DNA of 64,000 nt from Dasyornis broadbenti (Eukaryota; Chordata; Aves; Passeriformes; Dasyornithidae), in the NCBI GenBank assembly GCA_013397935.1, contig VZRN01003381.1:467874-531873 (forward strand), written 5' to 3'. How positions within the stretch are numbered: the stretch's first letter is position 1; the number at the start of each line of letters is the position of its first letter. A program made the position numbers and the translations under genes. Under the pieces are notes generated by a model. That model worked only from the letters and a program-made list of their open reading frames with translations, was not told where the DNA came from and ran no database searches. Of the stretch, positions 19,020 to 30,000 are shown one piece after another.

Positions 19020-20869
19020 AGAATGGTCACACTTTTAAGCATACAGGATGGGCCGGCGCCAGCCCGCGCGCTGGGGCGGCGCAGGGATGCTGTAAGGGAG
19101 AAGCCAGTACAGCGATGGACGGAGCTTTGTACAGGGGGCGGGGGCTGGGACTATGTACACTGGGAATAGAAAAGGGGGAGCTCATCGCTGGGGCGTTGGG
19201 GGTGTCTGCAGACTATAAAGTGAGGTTTGAGGAGTGGCAGAGCCATAAGGGCGTGGGAGAGTGCTGCACCTCAGGGTGGGCTCTGCAGCACCCTGTGCCA
19301 CTGGGCACTGCACCCAGTGTGCCTGTGGCTGCAGCCCAACCTTGTGGCTTGGGTGCATCCCCGTGGGCGATGCAGCAGCTGAGACCCCGCACCCAGGGCT
19401 GGGGGCATCCCGCTGCCTCTGGCAGGGACGGGTGGCTGTAAGCGTGTCCCGTGCTGCAGAGTAAGCGGGAGCAGGATTGGGGCAGCGCCTGGCCCAGCAC
19501 TGGTCAGGGCTGCTCCGGGCAGGGTGGGAGCACGGGTGTCAGGGATGGAGGGAGGAAGGAGAGGAAGGGGTCACAAGCGAGTTGCAAGCTCCTCTTAACA
19601 AAAATTCCCTTTAAAAGGCAGAGGCTCATCCCCTGCAATGCCTCAGCACCGCGGCCGCGCCGCCGCCCCAGTTCCACGCTGGAGCTGAGGCCTCGCACAC
19701 TTGACACGCTGATGGCCGTCAGCGCCAGGGCTTGGGTGGCACAAAGCCGGGTCCCCACCCCGCCATCCGGTCCCCTGAGCCGGGCAGGGCGCAGCGCTCC
19801 GCCGGCACCCCCAGCGCTGCCGCACCAGGGAAAGGAAGACGTGGTGCCCAGGCCCTGCACCTGGGCGGGCGAGGGCCCCACGGACCCCCGCGGACCCTCG
19901 CGCCTGCCTGCACCGGCTCCCTCCCTGCCAGGCTGTGGGGCCGGGGCGCTGGGGATCCCTCCGGCGCGTCCGACCGCCGGTGGTCACCGCGGCTCCTCTG
20001 GGACTTGCTCGCTCGGTGCGTGTGGACAGTTTGGGACTCACTTGGCTGCTGCCGCTTGGCTTTGTTTTTTTGTGTTTGTTTGTTTTCTTTTTGTTGCTTT
20101 GCTTTTAATTTTTATATTTTGGGGTTCTTTTTTTGTGTGTGTATTTTTTTGCCCTTCCTGGTCCCAGAAGGAAACAGCCACGGGTTCACTACAACAGAAA
20201 CAAGAGAGGCAGGTCTTTTGCTGGAGCAGTCAGGCCAAGCTGCTGGCTGGGGGGCACACGGGCACCATCCTGGCCCGCCGAGCCCGCGCAGCCAGCCCAG
20301 CCCACCAGAGCGGCGCGGTCAGGCCAGAGAAACGCTACTGCCTGGGGGACTTCCCCAGGGTCCTGAACCCACCCCAGCCTCGTCAGTCCCCAGAGCTGGC
20401 AGCAGCCCCAGCTACCTCCTCTCTCCTATGGGGGCAGAGGGGCTGCTTGGGGGGCTGCTGTCACCCTGAGCCCCAGCACCTGTGGAAAGAGCATCCCCAC
20501 AGGCTGAGCATCCCCGCCCGCCTTGCAGCGGGATGAGCCCTCCGCACCCCAGCCAGGGCAGTGCCCATGCAGGGACCCCACACCCCAGCTGTGGGAACGG
20601 GGTGCTGCTGGGGCCAAGGGCTGGCCCTCCTCCCCATGGGCCCCAGGGCAGGCGAATGGTGCAGGAGAGGCAGGCGAGTGGCAAGATGGAGCAACTGAGG
20701 TAACCCTACGGGTGTGGGGTGCTGTGGCCCCACAGAGCCTGGCGCCAGCCCCAGCTGCCCGGGAAGCACCCGCGGGTCCTCCACAAGCTCGGCCTCGGCT
20801 CTGTCTGCCTGGTTTGGTTTGGTGCTAGTGAGCATCGGGGGCAGTGGTGGGGGGGCTGGGTCTGTCTTG

Positions 20870-20914
20870 CTAGTAGGGAGTGAAGCGGCTGTACCCTCCT
20901 CGGTATAGACTAGC
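20870..20914 (-). CDS. RBFOX3: RBFOX3 last coding exon (ASLYRGGYSRFTPY)
   Basis: Acceptor TGATGTTGCAG ends at 20915. Fourteen codons then TAG at 20872-20870. The peptide matches the common C-terminus of RBFOX1/2 (xSxYRGGYxRFAPY). Confidence 0.92.
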   Translation of the reverse strand, partial: ASLYRGGYSRFTPY

Positions 20915-23900
20915 CTGCAACATCAAAGATGAAAAAAAAGCCAATCAGTATTCAGAGATAGCCAAAGCCTAGATCTTCCCTTTTTTCTCTTCTTTTTTTT
21001 CCTCTTTTAAATGAAACCAAATCGCTGCTGTCCGTGGGCCGTGAGGCGCAGGCAGGGCCAGGGTGCTCGGTGCTGCCCGGGCTGTGCGGCAGCTGTGGGT
21101 ACTGCCCTGGAGGCAGGGGCTGCCATGTGCCTCCAACGTGGCACTGCTATGCCATGCCTGCCAAGGAGCCTGCCCCCATCCCTGCTGTGGCACCAAGCTA
21201 AAAACCCCGAGGATACAGTGCCCGTGGCCCCTCACTAGCAGCTGCCCAAGGCTAGGGGTGCCAAGGGAGTTAAAAAATGCAGAAAAGGCAGGTTGGCTTT
21301 GAGATCCCAGCTGTGAGTGCAATTTTTCATCTTTGATGCTGTCAGAGCTAGCCAAGAGCTGTGGTGCATGAGGGGCTGCAGTGCTCCCCGTGTGTGGCTG
21401 CATGCAGGACCCTGGGGACACTGTCCTGCACTGGGATGAGAGAGGGGTCCTGGAACCTGACCAGGCAGCCAGCGTGGGAGGCAGCTGGGCCCCTGGGAAA
21501 TGATGTGTGTGGGCAGGACTGTGCAGGGTGTGAGGGGAAGGTGGGGCAGAGGTGCAGGGTGGGGGTTTCCTCTCCTGCAGACAGAGCCAGGCAGGTGCTG
21601 CACCATTCCTGCTCCCCTCCCACAGCCCCCGCACCTGCCCTGTGCCCCACAGGCTCCGTGGCTGCTGCGCCAGACCCCTCCCTGGGCTGTCTGCAGCCCC
21701 CTGGGAAGCAGAGGAAGGCCGAGGGGCTGCTCTTACCATGGTGCCAATGCTGTATGTGGCGGCGGGGCCGATGGTGTGGTGGTAGGGGTCTGCTGCTGCG
21801 TACACTCTGCCATAACTAGGAGCAAACAGTGGCGGCTGTTAGTGACAACAGTTGGGGTCCTGTCTCCCCTCAGAGCCCTCCCACCGGGCTGCACCTGGGA
21901 GCCCCCCGGGATCCCCCTGCTCCCCCTGCAGTGGCCCCAGCCCTTTCCAGCCTAGTCCTGAGGGGAACAGCGGGTCCCTGCTTGCAGGACACCCTCCCCA
22001 TGCCCTACTCTGTCCTGTCCCACGGCACACAAAAGTTGGGGGTGTCAGAGTGGGCAGTGGAGGGGGTGACATGGGGCTCCCTCAGGCGCGATGCCCAGTG
22101 CTTACCTGTCGCTGTACGCAGCCGCTGCTGCTGCGGGCTGGGCGTACCTGTAGGCAGCATAGCCCCCCTGCAGGGAGGAGAGACTGGTCAAGGGGCAGCA
22201 GCCACTGTGGGGGACGGGTGGGGTTGGGGGCAGCTGGGTGCAGCATGGCACTGCACAGAGTAGTGGTGGGGCCCACGGGGAGCCGGTGCCGGTGCCACCG
22301 GGCACGCACCAGCCTCATTACCATTCCCCAGGGGCTTTCACTAACATTAACCTTAAAAAATTAACATTCCCAAAGAAGAGAATGTCACCTCCTCACTCGC
22401 ATTAATGAAGTGTCACGTTAGATAAATCCTTCAGTGCCCGCCTGAAATATCACCGCTGGCTCCTCAGACATGGAGGTTAAATGCGGGTGTAAGGCACTGA
22501 GGCCATAAATCCCGTGTGGTACCAGCCCTGTGAGGGGGCTGGCAGGGGCACAGGACTGGGCACAGGATCCTGTGTGGTGCCACCCAGATCACTCTTCAGA
22601 AGCCATACTCTGTTCATACTCTTGCTGCCTCCCAGGGGAAGGGGCTGGGGGGCAGAGCCCACCACAGAGCTGCATGATGCCGCCTGCTGCCTGCACTGGC
22701 ATGGGGTCCCTGTCATGGCCCAGCCCTGGGCACAGTGTCACTTACGTAGATCTCAGCTCCGTAGAACCCATCCTGGTAGACGACCCTGGAAATGAGGCAG
22801 AGGTATCAGAGCCTGGCAAGTGCCCCTGGACGAGCGGAGTGGGGTCAGGGCAGTGAATGTGGGAAGGTGCCTCAGCACCGCAGCTGACGGGCAAGGAGTG
22901 GCCGTCCAGGCCTCGAAGGCACATCTGGGCTGGGATTCTGGGCAGGGACTTGGGGATGAGCGGAGGGCACTGCCAAGGGCAGGGTGTGCCGGAGGAGGGT
23001 CCCAGGACAGGATCACTGCTGGAAGCAGCCAAGTGGCTGCAGAAAGCCATGGCTGTGTCTGTGACCAACGCCGCCACCGCAGCCGCGTGTGCCAGGAGAG
23101 AGTCCCCATTAAACCAACCATCCTGGCTGGAATAAACTCCTGTGCCTTGGTGCACTGGAGGCTGGTGAGCATGTGGGTCATCCTGAAGGGCAGCAGCCTG
23201 GGGCTTGGATAGAGCCTGTGGCCAGGCAGGTACTGCAGGAGCTGCAGCCTGTTCCCAGTGTGCAAGAGCCCAACGATGCCAACCATCCAGACCTGGAGCA
23301 GTGCAGCAGCACATGCCCCTTGCCCTGAGCAGGGTCCCTCCATGGGTACTCACGCGCCATAGGTGGGGATGGGTGGTGGTGGCGGCGCAGCCCGGAAGGT
23401 GTTGTAGACAGCGCGTCCTCGTCCCCGTAGGTGTGCCCCTCGGTAGGCCACGGCTGTCCCCGTGGTGGGGTATGGGAACCCCGTTACTGCAGGAGGGAGG
23501 GGACACCCATGGACTTTCCACAACAGGTCCACACAGCCCCCATGGGGCATCTGTGATCTGGGTACCCCTGTACCCCCAGTCTGGCAGGGACATGGCCCTG
23601 TGGGGATGCTGGGCAAGGGGATGGGATAGTGGGAACTGTCCAGGCAGGGGTGAAGGACAGGGAGAGGGGCCAGGGGCTGCTCACTGCACAGAGCAGTGGC
23701 GGACACAGCGCAGAGATGATGTTTGGGGGAAACCTGCAGCAGGTACTGCTGCAACTCGATGTTACCTGCGTAGAATTCGGGGCCGTAGACTGCTCCCACC
23801 ACCGGGTTCAGCTTCCAGCCTGTGGGCAGGGAGAGCTGGTGAGGACAGGGCACTGTCCCCATGGTGCTCTGAGGGGCCACAGCCCCATCCCCGAGCAGGA

Positions 23901-26900
23901 GGAAGGTGTGGGGGGCTGCACCCCTGCACTGGGCAGGAGCGGCTGTTCTCCCATTTGCCTGCAGGTGTGGAGGGCATTCACTGCCAGAGCTCTGTGGCAG
24001 CTGGGCAGTGGCGGTGCCTGGAAGTGCCCGTGCCTCCTGCAGCCCCTGCTCTCCGGACGCTGGCCCTTACCGTTGGTGTAGGGGTTGGCCACCTTCTTGT
24101 TGGTCATGACACGGGCCGTGGCGTTGTTCACCTGGAGAGAGAGGGACGGGGGCTCAGTGCCTGAGGGACGTGGAGCTGGCGAGGCCGTGGTCCAGGACCC
24201 GCTCAGCTGTGCTCAGCGTGTGTTGCTGCTGCTTTGGATGCCAGAGCAAAGGATGCCAGCTGCACCAGAGACATGAGACAAGTCTCTGCCCGCAGCCGCC
24301 CCACCGTACGCAGACCTGCCTGTGCCTCCAGCCAGCCCAGGCCTCCATGCTCCAGCTACGAGTGTGGGTCAGGCTGGTGGCCGGTGCCCCAAGAGCTGTG
24401 GTGCCATGCTCGGGCTGAGCCCTGACATGCTGCCCGCCAGCTCCTGCCCGGCTTTGTTGGATGATGCTTTCCTCGTCCATGGGGCACTGCTGTGCCCTGC
24501 CAGGCTCCCTCTCTCTGCCCTCAGCACTGCTGGGGACATTTTGTCACACTCCCTCTGCCATGTACCTCCCAGCTTCCCACCACTTGCCAGCCACCACAGA
24601 GGAGCTGTCGGCAAATGGGCAGAGCCTGATCCCTGTGCCAAACTTGGAGAAATTAAAGCCTCCAGGGCTGGGCAGCTGCTGGCACTGCAGGTGTGGAGCC
24701 ATGAGTGGATCCTCCCTCCCAGCAGAGGGCAGGTGGGGATGGCATGCAGGGCACAGCCCCAAAGCTCCCTGCGGAGTGTGGGGCAGCTGCGCAGCGCTGA
24801 GGGCACAGGGGTCTGCCAGACCCCTCTGTACCAGGCAGAATGCAGCCCCAGCTGACACCCCAGCTCTCTGTGCACCCGGGAGGTTCCTTTGGGCCAGACA
24901 CTCCTTGTGCCAAGCAACAACCTTCCCAACAGCCGACACTCATGCTCCTGTGCCACATTCAGGGACACATGCACACGCTGGGCACAGCTACCTAGGGCAC
25001 CCGGGACCGGAACTGCCCCCAAGCGTCCCATAGCCCAGGCAGGGGACACGCACACGCAGGCATGGCACGGCACTAGCACACTTATCTGAGCACCTCAATC
25101 TTCCGGCCCTCTACGATGGTGCCATTCAGCTTCTCCCGTGCCCGGTCGGCATCTGTGCTAGTTTCAAAAGTTACAAACCCAAAACCCTGTGAGCAGAGGA
25201 GAAAAGGAGAAAGAAAGAGACAGACAGAGAGAGGGTGTGGGGACAGAGAGAGAGAGGGGGTGAATCAGGAGAGCTGGCGCAGGAGGTAAGGCTGCCACAG
25301 CGCAGAGATGAAGAGCCCAGACTGGGGTCCCCGCAGGGGCTGCGGCTCCCAGCTGAGGCCCCAGAATCGCGCACGAGCTGGGAGAAGAGTCTGGGAGAGG
25401 GGCACAGAAAGTGGGGAAGATACAACAGAGACATCCAGACACAGAGGGACATGAGCTGCCCATGGTGGGACAGAGCGAGCCCTCTCCTCCCTCTGGTGCC
25501 GGGTGCAGGGACCTGCATGACTCCCCCAGTTGGCACCGGGGCTGCCCCAAGATGGAGCACTGCATGCCGGGGTCCCATGGGGCAGGAGAGGAGGGGAGAG
25601 CAGGTTACAGCACTGCTGGGCAACCTGGCTCCACTGACACCCTCCCTGGGACTCGCTGAACGGTGCTGGCCATGGGCATCACCCACCTTGGAGCCCCGCT
25701 CATTGAAAATGATCTCCACGTCCAGAATTTTCCCGAATTGCTGCAAGCAGAGAGAACAGAGGGGTGAGTGCCTGCAAAGCCCCCAGCCCTGCACCCAGCT
25801 CTGCTGGCATGGGGCTCCGTGCCAGGCATGGACAGAGGGCTGCCTCAGGGGCCAGACCTGGGGACCCCAGGGTCATGTAGGAGAAAGCCCTTGTCCCTCC
25901 CATGGCTCCCACTCTGACAGGATTTGGGAAGTGTCATCCAAAACTTCATTAGCTGGCACTGCTCTGAGTCCTAATGAGGGCTGGGAAGGGGACAGTGGAG
26001 GGGGACAAGAGGTCTATGTCACTCCTCGCTCCACACACAGGGGCTCGGCAGGACAGACCCGCAGGTGAGAGTGCCAAGGTCCCGATGGTGCCCAGGGCAG
26101 CACTGAGCAGGGAGCAGGGATGTGATGGCTGGATGAAGCTGTACTCACCCCAAACATTTGCCGCAGGTCGGGGTCCCGGAATCGAAAGGGGATATTGGAG
26201 ACGTGTAACCTCTTGGGCTGCTGTTTGTCTGTGTTGTCTGAGGAGTGTAGCTGCTGGCTGTCTGTCTGTGCTGCCTCGTCTGTCTGCTGGGGGAGGCACC
26301 GCTGCCATCAGCCCCTGGCCATGCCAGCCCCGTGTCCCCCAGGGAATGTTCCCCTGCCCTGCACTGGGCCCTGCCTGCCCCCAGGGACACGGTGGACTCT
26401 GCGGTCCCCAGATTCTGGGCAGTACCCCATGGGTGTCCCTCCATCCAGAGTGTGTCAGGGGGATGATGGTGGGGCTATGGGAATGCTCGGGGTGGGGATG
26501 CAGACACCACACTCAGAACCATGTAGAAGCACTGGAAAGTGCTGAGCTCAGCATCTTCCCGGTGCTGCATTCCAGGCCTGTAATTGCCATGATCTCGTAG
26601 AGCAGAGCCGAACAAGTGGATTATGAGTGATTAGAAATGATGGAGGGGCTGTGAGGGGGAGTGATGGCAGGGACACCCAGCCTGGCGCCCTGTGGGACTT
26701 CGGCCAGGCAGCATCACTGCCCCAGGACCCTCCTGGCAGCTGCGGCACTGCCCTGGATCCCCACAGCATGACTGTCCCAGCACCCCCCAGTGCCACTGGC
26801 ACTGCCCTCAGCCCAGCTGTGCACCCCGAGGCACTGCCTTACCGGTACCGTCTGTGTCCCTGCTATGGACTGTGTGCTGGCGTCGCTGCCTGGCTGCTCC

Positions 26901-27061
26901 GTGTGGCTCTGTGCTGGTGTGTAGAGGGTCATGGCATGCTCTGGTACCGTGCTCTGCCCCGAGAAGTCCTGCGTGGGATGGGGGTGCGGCGGCGCGTACT
27001 CTGTGGGGATCCCGTTCTGGGGGGGCGGGGGGTACTGGGCCGGGGGGTAGGGCTGAGCCAT
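20870..27061 (-). CDS. RBFOX3: RBFOX3 (NeuN), RNA-binding splicing regulator, complete coding region from the MAQPYPP start, 11 exons
   Basis: Minus-strand exons 27061-26843, 26286-26149, 25740-25687, 25186-25094, 24131-24071, 23819-23766, 23486-23354, 22785-22746, 22167-22106, 21815-21737 and 20914-20870 join in phase to 325 residues plus TAG. The protein binds (U)GCAUG in pre-mRNA and controls neuronal alternative splicing; its epitope is NeuN. The N-terminus MAQPYPPAQYPPPPQNGIP is that of RBFOX3. One RRM spans about residues 99-175, with RNP2 LHVSNI at 100-105 and RNP1 KGFGFVTF at 137-144. The tail is rich in Ala/Tyr/Gly, with YRGAHLRGRGRAVYNTFRAA and the C-terminus ASLYRGGYSRFTPY. Exon sizes 54, 93, 61, 54, 133 and 40 equal those known for the RBFOX family. 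The human 312-residue form, as I recall it, ends GTM, equivalent to residue 311 here. The frame stays open upstream of 27061 to the exon edge at 27094, so longer N-terminal forms are possible. Confidence 0.96.
21737..21815 (-). CDS. RBFOX3: RBFOX3 coding exon 10
   Basis: Acceptor TGCTCCTAG, donor ACCATG|GTAAGA. Encodes YGRVYAAADPYHHTIGPAAT and YSIGTM. Confidence 0.95.
22106..22167 (-). CDS. RBFOX3: RBFOX3 coding exon 9
   Basis: Acceptor CTCCCTGCAG, donor GACAG|GTAAGC. Encodes GGYAAYRYAQP, six Ala, then YSD. Confidence 0.95.
22318..22445. promoter_or_regulatory. RBFOX3: AT-rich intronic element in RBFOX3
   Basis: An AT-rich island with repeated TTAACATT and CATTAA motifs lies in the 578-base intron between coding exons 8 and 9, in otherwise GC-rich DNA. 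It is a candidate splicing or enhancer element; conservation is inferred, not tested. Confidence 0.3.
22746..22785 (-). CDS. RBFOX3: RBFOX3 coding exon 8 (40 nt)
   Basis: Acceptor CATTTCCAG, donor ATCTAC|GTAAGT. Encodes VVYQDGFYGAEIY. A 40-nt exon at this place is a known alternative exon in RBFOX paralogues. Confidence 0.95.
23354..23486 (-). CDS. RBFOX3: RBFOX3 coding exon 7 (133 nt)
   Basis: Acceptor CTCCTGCAG, donor GGCGC|GTGAGT. Encodes TGFPYPTTGTAVAYRGAHL and RGRGRAVYNTFRAAPPPPP. Confidence 0.95.
23766..23819 (-). CDS. RBFOX3: RBFOX3 coding exon 6 (54 nt)
   Basis: Acceptor CTGCCCACAG, donor GCAG|GTAACA. Encodes WKLNPVVGAVYGPEFYA. Confidence 0.95.
24071..24131 (-). CDS. RBFOX3: RBFOX3 coding exon 5 (61 nt)
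   Basis: Acceptor CTCTCTCCAG, donor AACG|GTAAGG. Encodes VNNATARVMTNKKVANPYTN, the end of the RRM. Confidence 0.96.
24741..24973 (-). promoter_or_regulatory. RBFOX3: cluster of (U)GCAUG RBFOX-binding motifs downstream of the 93-nt exon
   Basis: On the transcript strand TGCATG occurs at 24973-24968 and 24748-24743, and AGCATG at 24946-24941, about 120, 350 and 150 bases past the 93-nt exon. One GGCATG lies upstream at 25568-25563. These are the binding sites of the protein itself. Confidence 0.5.
25094..25186 (-). CDS. RBFOX3: RBFOX3 coding exon 4 (93 nt, RRM core, probably alternative)
   Basis: Acceptor TGCTCACAG, donor GAG|GTGCTC. Encodes GFGFVTFETSTDADRAREKL and NGTIVEGRKIE. Skipping this 93-nt exon is known in the family and removes 31 residues in frame from the RRM. 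The donor is unusually weak, and (U)GCATG motifs flank the exon. Confidence 0.96.
25197..25260. repeat. purine-rich GA/GACA low-complexity tract
   Basis: GAGA/GACAGA repeats on the plus strand are a CT-rich tract on the RBFOX3 transcript strand, directly upstream of the 93-nt exon acceptor. It may act as an extended polypyrimidine/PTB-binding region. Confidence 0.6.
25687..25740 (-). CDS. RBFOX3: RBFOX3 coding exon 3 (54 nt)
   Basis: Acceptor TGCTTGCAG, donor CCAAG|GTGGGT. Encodes QFGKILDVEIIFNERGSK, identical to RBFOX paralogues. Confidence 0.97.
26149..26286 (-). CDS. RBFOX3: RBFOX3 coding exon 2 (138 nt)
   Basis: Acceptor CCTCCCCCAG, donor TTTGGG|GTGAGT. Encodes QTDEAAQTDSQQLHSSDN, then KRLHVSNIPFRFRDPDLRQM, the first half of the RRM. 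Confidence 0.95.
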
Positions 27062-27094
27062 CGCGTCTGGTGGAGCCGTGGCGTCCTGGTTACC
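26843..27094 (-). CDS. RBFOX3: RBFOX3 first shared coding exon (MAQPYPP start at 27061)
   Basis: The exon begins at 27094 after acceptor CTCTTGGCAG and ends GTACCG|GTAAGG. Upstream of the usual ATG (27061-27059) it encodes GNQDATAPPDA in frame, the segment that in RBFOX1/2 follows alternative N-terminal exons (GNQExxxxPD). Translation may therefore start here or in an upstream exon. Confidence 0.94.
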
Positions 27095-30000
27095 CTGCCA
27101 AGAGAGCAGCACCGTCCCCCTTAGCTGCTGGCATTCCTGGGCTGCCACTTGCCCTGGGATGGAGTTCTGATCTCCACAGCCAGACCCAGGCCCCTCCATC
27201 CCGCTATACCCCAGCCTTTGGCATTTCCCTCAAACCCTGGGCTGTCTCTGTGCTGTGGTGGCTCTGGGGTCATGTTGGCAGCAGCTGAGCCCCATCCTCT
27301 GCTGCTCCTAGGCCCTGCCTGCTCAGTGCACTGGGGCTTGGGTAGGAAGATGGAGGCCTTCCTGTAGGGTTTAACTCCTGAAGCTGGCATATCCCTCTCC
27401 TTGGGAAGGGAGACCTGGGCAGCCCCCATTTTGGAGCAAAGCAGGGCAAAGCAGAGCCTGGCCAGCAGCTTCGCGCTGGGAGCTGCAGAGCACCAGCACT
27501 GGCTGGGCAGGCTGGCAGGGGCGTCAGGGAGGGATGCTGATGGTCCCTTGGCAAACACCAGACAGGGATCAATTAACTGCTAAATATTTGATTAGGCCCT
27601 TTGCTCTAATGCAGCCGGCTTGGCTGCCTCGGTCAAACGGGGTGAGCTGCACCCGTGCCAAGGGCCAAGGGCTGGGAGTGCGGTGCGGGGCTGCCAGGCT
27701 GCACGTCGGCCGCATGTCACCTGCACAGCCACCCATCCACCTGCTGTCCATCTCCCCAGCCCAGCACACAACCCATGGCCTCTCCCGTGTCGCACACGCA
27801 TGTGCCACACCTGTGGCCGGCACAGCCACCCACTGTCGCGCACAGCTGCAGCCCCCAGCAGCCATCCCAGGGCCGCATGGGGCAGTGCCTGCAGCCCCTC
27901 GGATGCTTTACAACACGCTGCAGCAGCCTCTGGCCCGTGAAATCCATCTGTGGCTCAGCCTGCGGAGACAAGCTCCTTAATTGTGTGTGTCGCCGATTTA
28001 TGCTGGGTGCAGGGGGAGGCGCACTGGCAGTCGCCATCCCCAGCCCACAAGGCTGTTGTGCCTGTGAGGGCGGCAGCAGAGCCGCACCGGGGACACACGG
28101 AAACCCAGCGGGAATAGCCCCACTGCAGATCTGCAAGTCATCGGCAGCACCGGCAGCGCCTGCCTGCGCTGACTCAGCTGCTCGGGGACGCGCCAGCCTG
28201 ATGCACCTGCCTGCGTGGGCCGGGGCTCTTACGCTGCAGGAGCCAAACCCATTACTGGCACTGCCCTGGGATGGGCAGCCAGGAACTGCCCACACCACTC
28301 CTGCCCATACCACAGGTGCTAATCCCACCTGGCAGGCTGGAGGGCTTCATCCTGCGCTCGGCTGGGTCTTGGCACCCAACTCTTCCCCAGGGAGTGGGCA
28401 GACACTAACAGTCACCGTGGTCACACTCCCAGCGCCTACCTGCATCCCCAATGCCTGGTGCCCATCTCTCCCTGCCTGCAGCCCTGACACCTGTGCCCAT
28501 CCCTCCCTGCCTGCATGTGCAGAACCAGGAGCAGCCCACATCCCTCCTGCCTGCTCTGCACTGGACACATCCTTGATGTCATTACAGCCAGGATCAGCCA
28601 CCAACTCGTAGGGACCAAGATGTCAGTGGGCAGAGGGACACAGACAGAACGCAGGGACTGTCCCCACCTGCTCAGGTCTTGGGGCCCCCCAGCCCCTTGT
28701 CAGCCTGTCCCAACAGCCACGTTCATATCACTTATTAATTCGGACTGTCGCAGTGCCTATAAGCTCAGGTATCATTTCGTTCAGGGACCATTAGGTTCCC
28801 CTGGTTGCTGTTCATGGGGCTGGGGCTGCAGGTGCTGCAGAGACACAGATCCATGGCTTCCAGCACTTCCCGTCCACTCCCACTGCCTGGTCACCCCAGC
28901 TGGGGACAGAGCTGCTTGACTGGGGTGGCTGTGGATGAGGGTCCCACGGGAGGGGAATGCTAATGGGTTTGGCTGTGTGATGGCCGCTGACATCAAGCTG
29001 CTCAGTTCCACACCCCATACTGCCCGCACCACTGCAATAGCCCTGTCCCTGGGCAGCCCCAGGCGGTGAAGGTCCCTCTGTTCCTCCCAGGAGGTGGCTG
29101 GAGCCCCTGCCAGGGTGTCACCTTGCACTGAGCACCCAGGGGTCCCTGGGAACACACCTCTGTAGCCCAGGAGAGGCACCCTGTGTGCTTCCAGTTTGGG
29201 GTGCCTGGCCATGGAGGGAGCCCGTGGCAAAGTGCTGGCCTGTGGATGCCAGGGACAGGGACTCCGACAGATATCCCTTGCTCCAGTAGTACCTGTCCCT
29301 CCTGGGGCGTGGGGACACTCCCACACGGTGCTTTCAACACTTGCAATAAAAGGAATTCTGATCCTTAATTGCCTTTGGACTCGTTTAAAATGAGACAGAT
29401 CAGTGCAGTGCCTGAGCCTGAAGCAAAGCTGGCAGCATTTAACATGCCACAGGGGGCATGGGCAGTACCCTGGCACCTCTGCTGCCCACCTGCTTGGGCA
29501 GGTACCAGCAGGACTGTGGTACGAGCCTGTGCTGAAACACCATGGCCCTGGGGATGGCAGCGGAGAGGCTGGGACAGGGAGCCGAAGTTCTCCTGCCTGG
29601 TTTCCCCTGTGCAGGGTCCCCTGTATGGTGTCCTCTGCCCAGTGTCCCCACCAGGCATCCTCTGTGCAGTGTCCCCTGCCCTGCCCACGGCTCAGTCTCG
29701 CACCACCAGCCCTGCGCAGTGGCTGCCGCAGCAGGCAAGAGGTAGATATCATCTTTAGCTGATTAAGTGTCCCTCATTAACGAGTTTCTTTAATTAATGA
29801 AGTTTTTTTGTTTGCTCCACTTGCTTTCTCCCCCCACACTCTGCCTCCTCAGCACAATCCAGGCCATTTCCTTTAGAGTCATTTAGCGCGCGGGGCTGGT
29901 TCCTGCCGACACCGCATTTTGGTGATTGTGCCTGTCAGCTCGGGGCTGACAACGCCGTTTCCCACATTTGCTCCTTTTTAAGAAAGTAACATGCCAGGAG

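Larger units (their letters stand above)
18959..20869 (-). other. RBFOX3: RBFOX3 3' UTR
   Basis: Extends from the TAG at 20870 to the AATAAA pair. It includes an A-rich stretch in the transcript (T-rich on plus, about 20060-20155) and GC-rich sequence near 19050-19200. Frames here on both strands are low-complexity and are not taken as genes. Confidence 0.6.

Noticed and set aside
19451..20536. 361-codon plus-strand frame antisense to the RBFOX3 3' UTR
   Set aside because: Composition-driven; includes a T-rich tract giving a Phe/Leu/Val run that mimics a membrane segment. No start context or homology.
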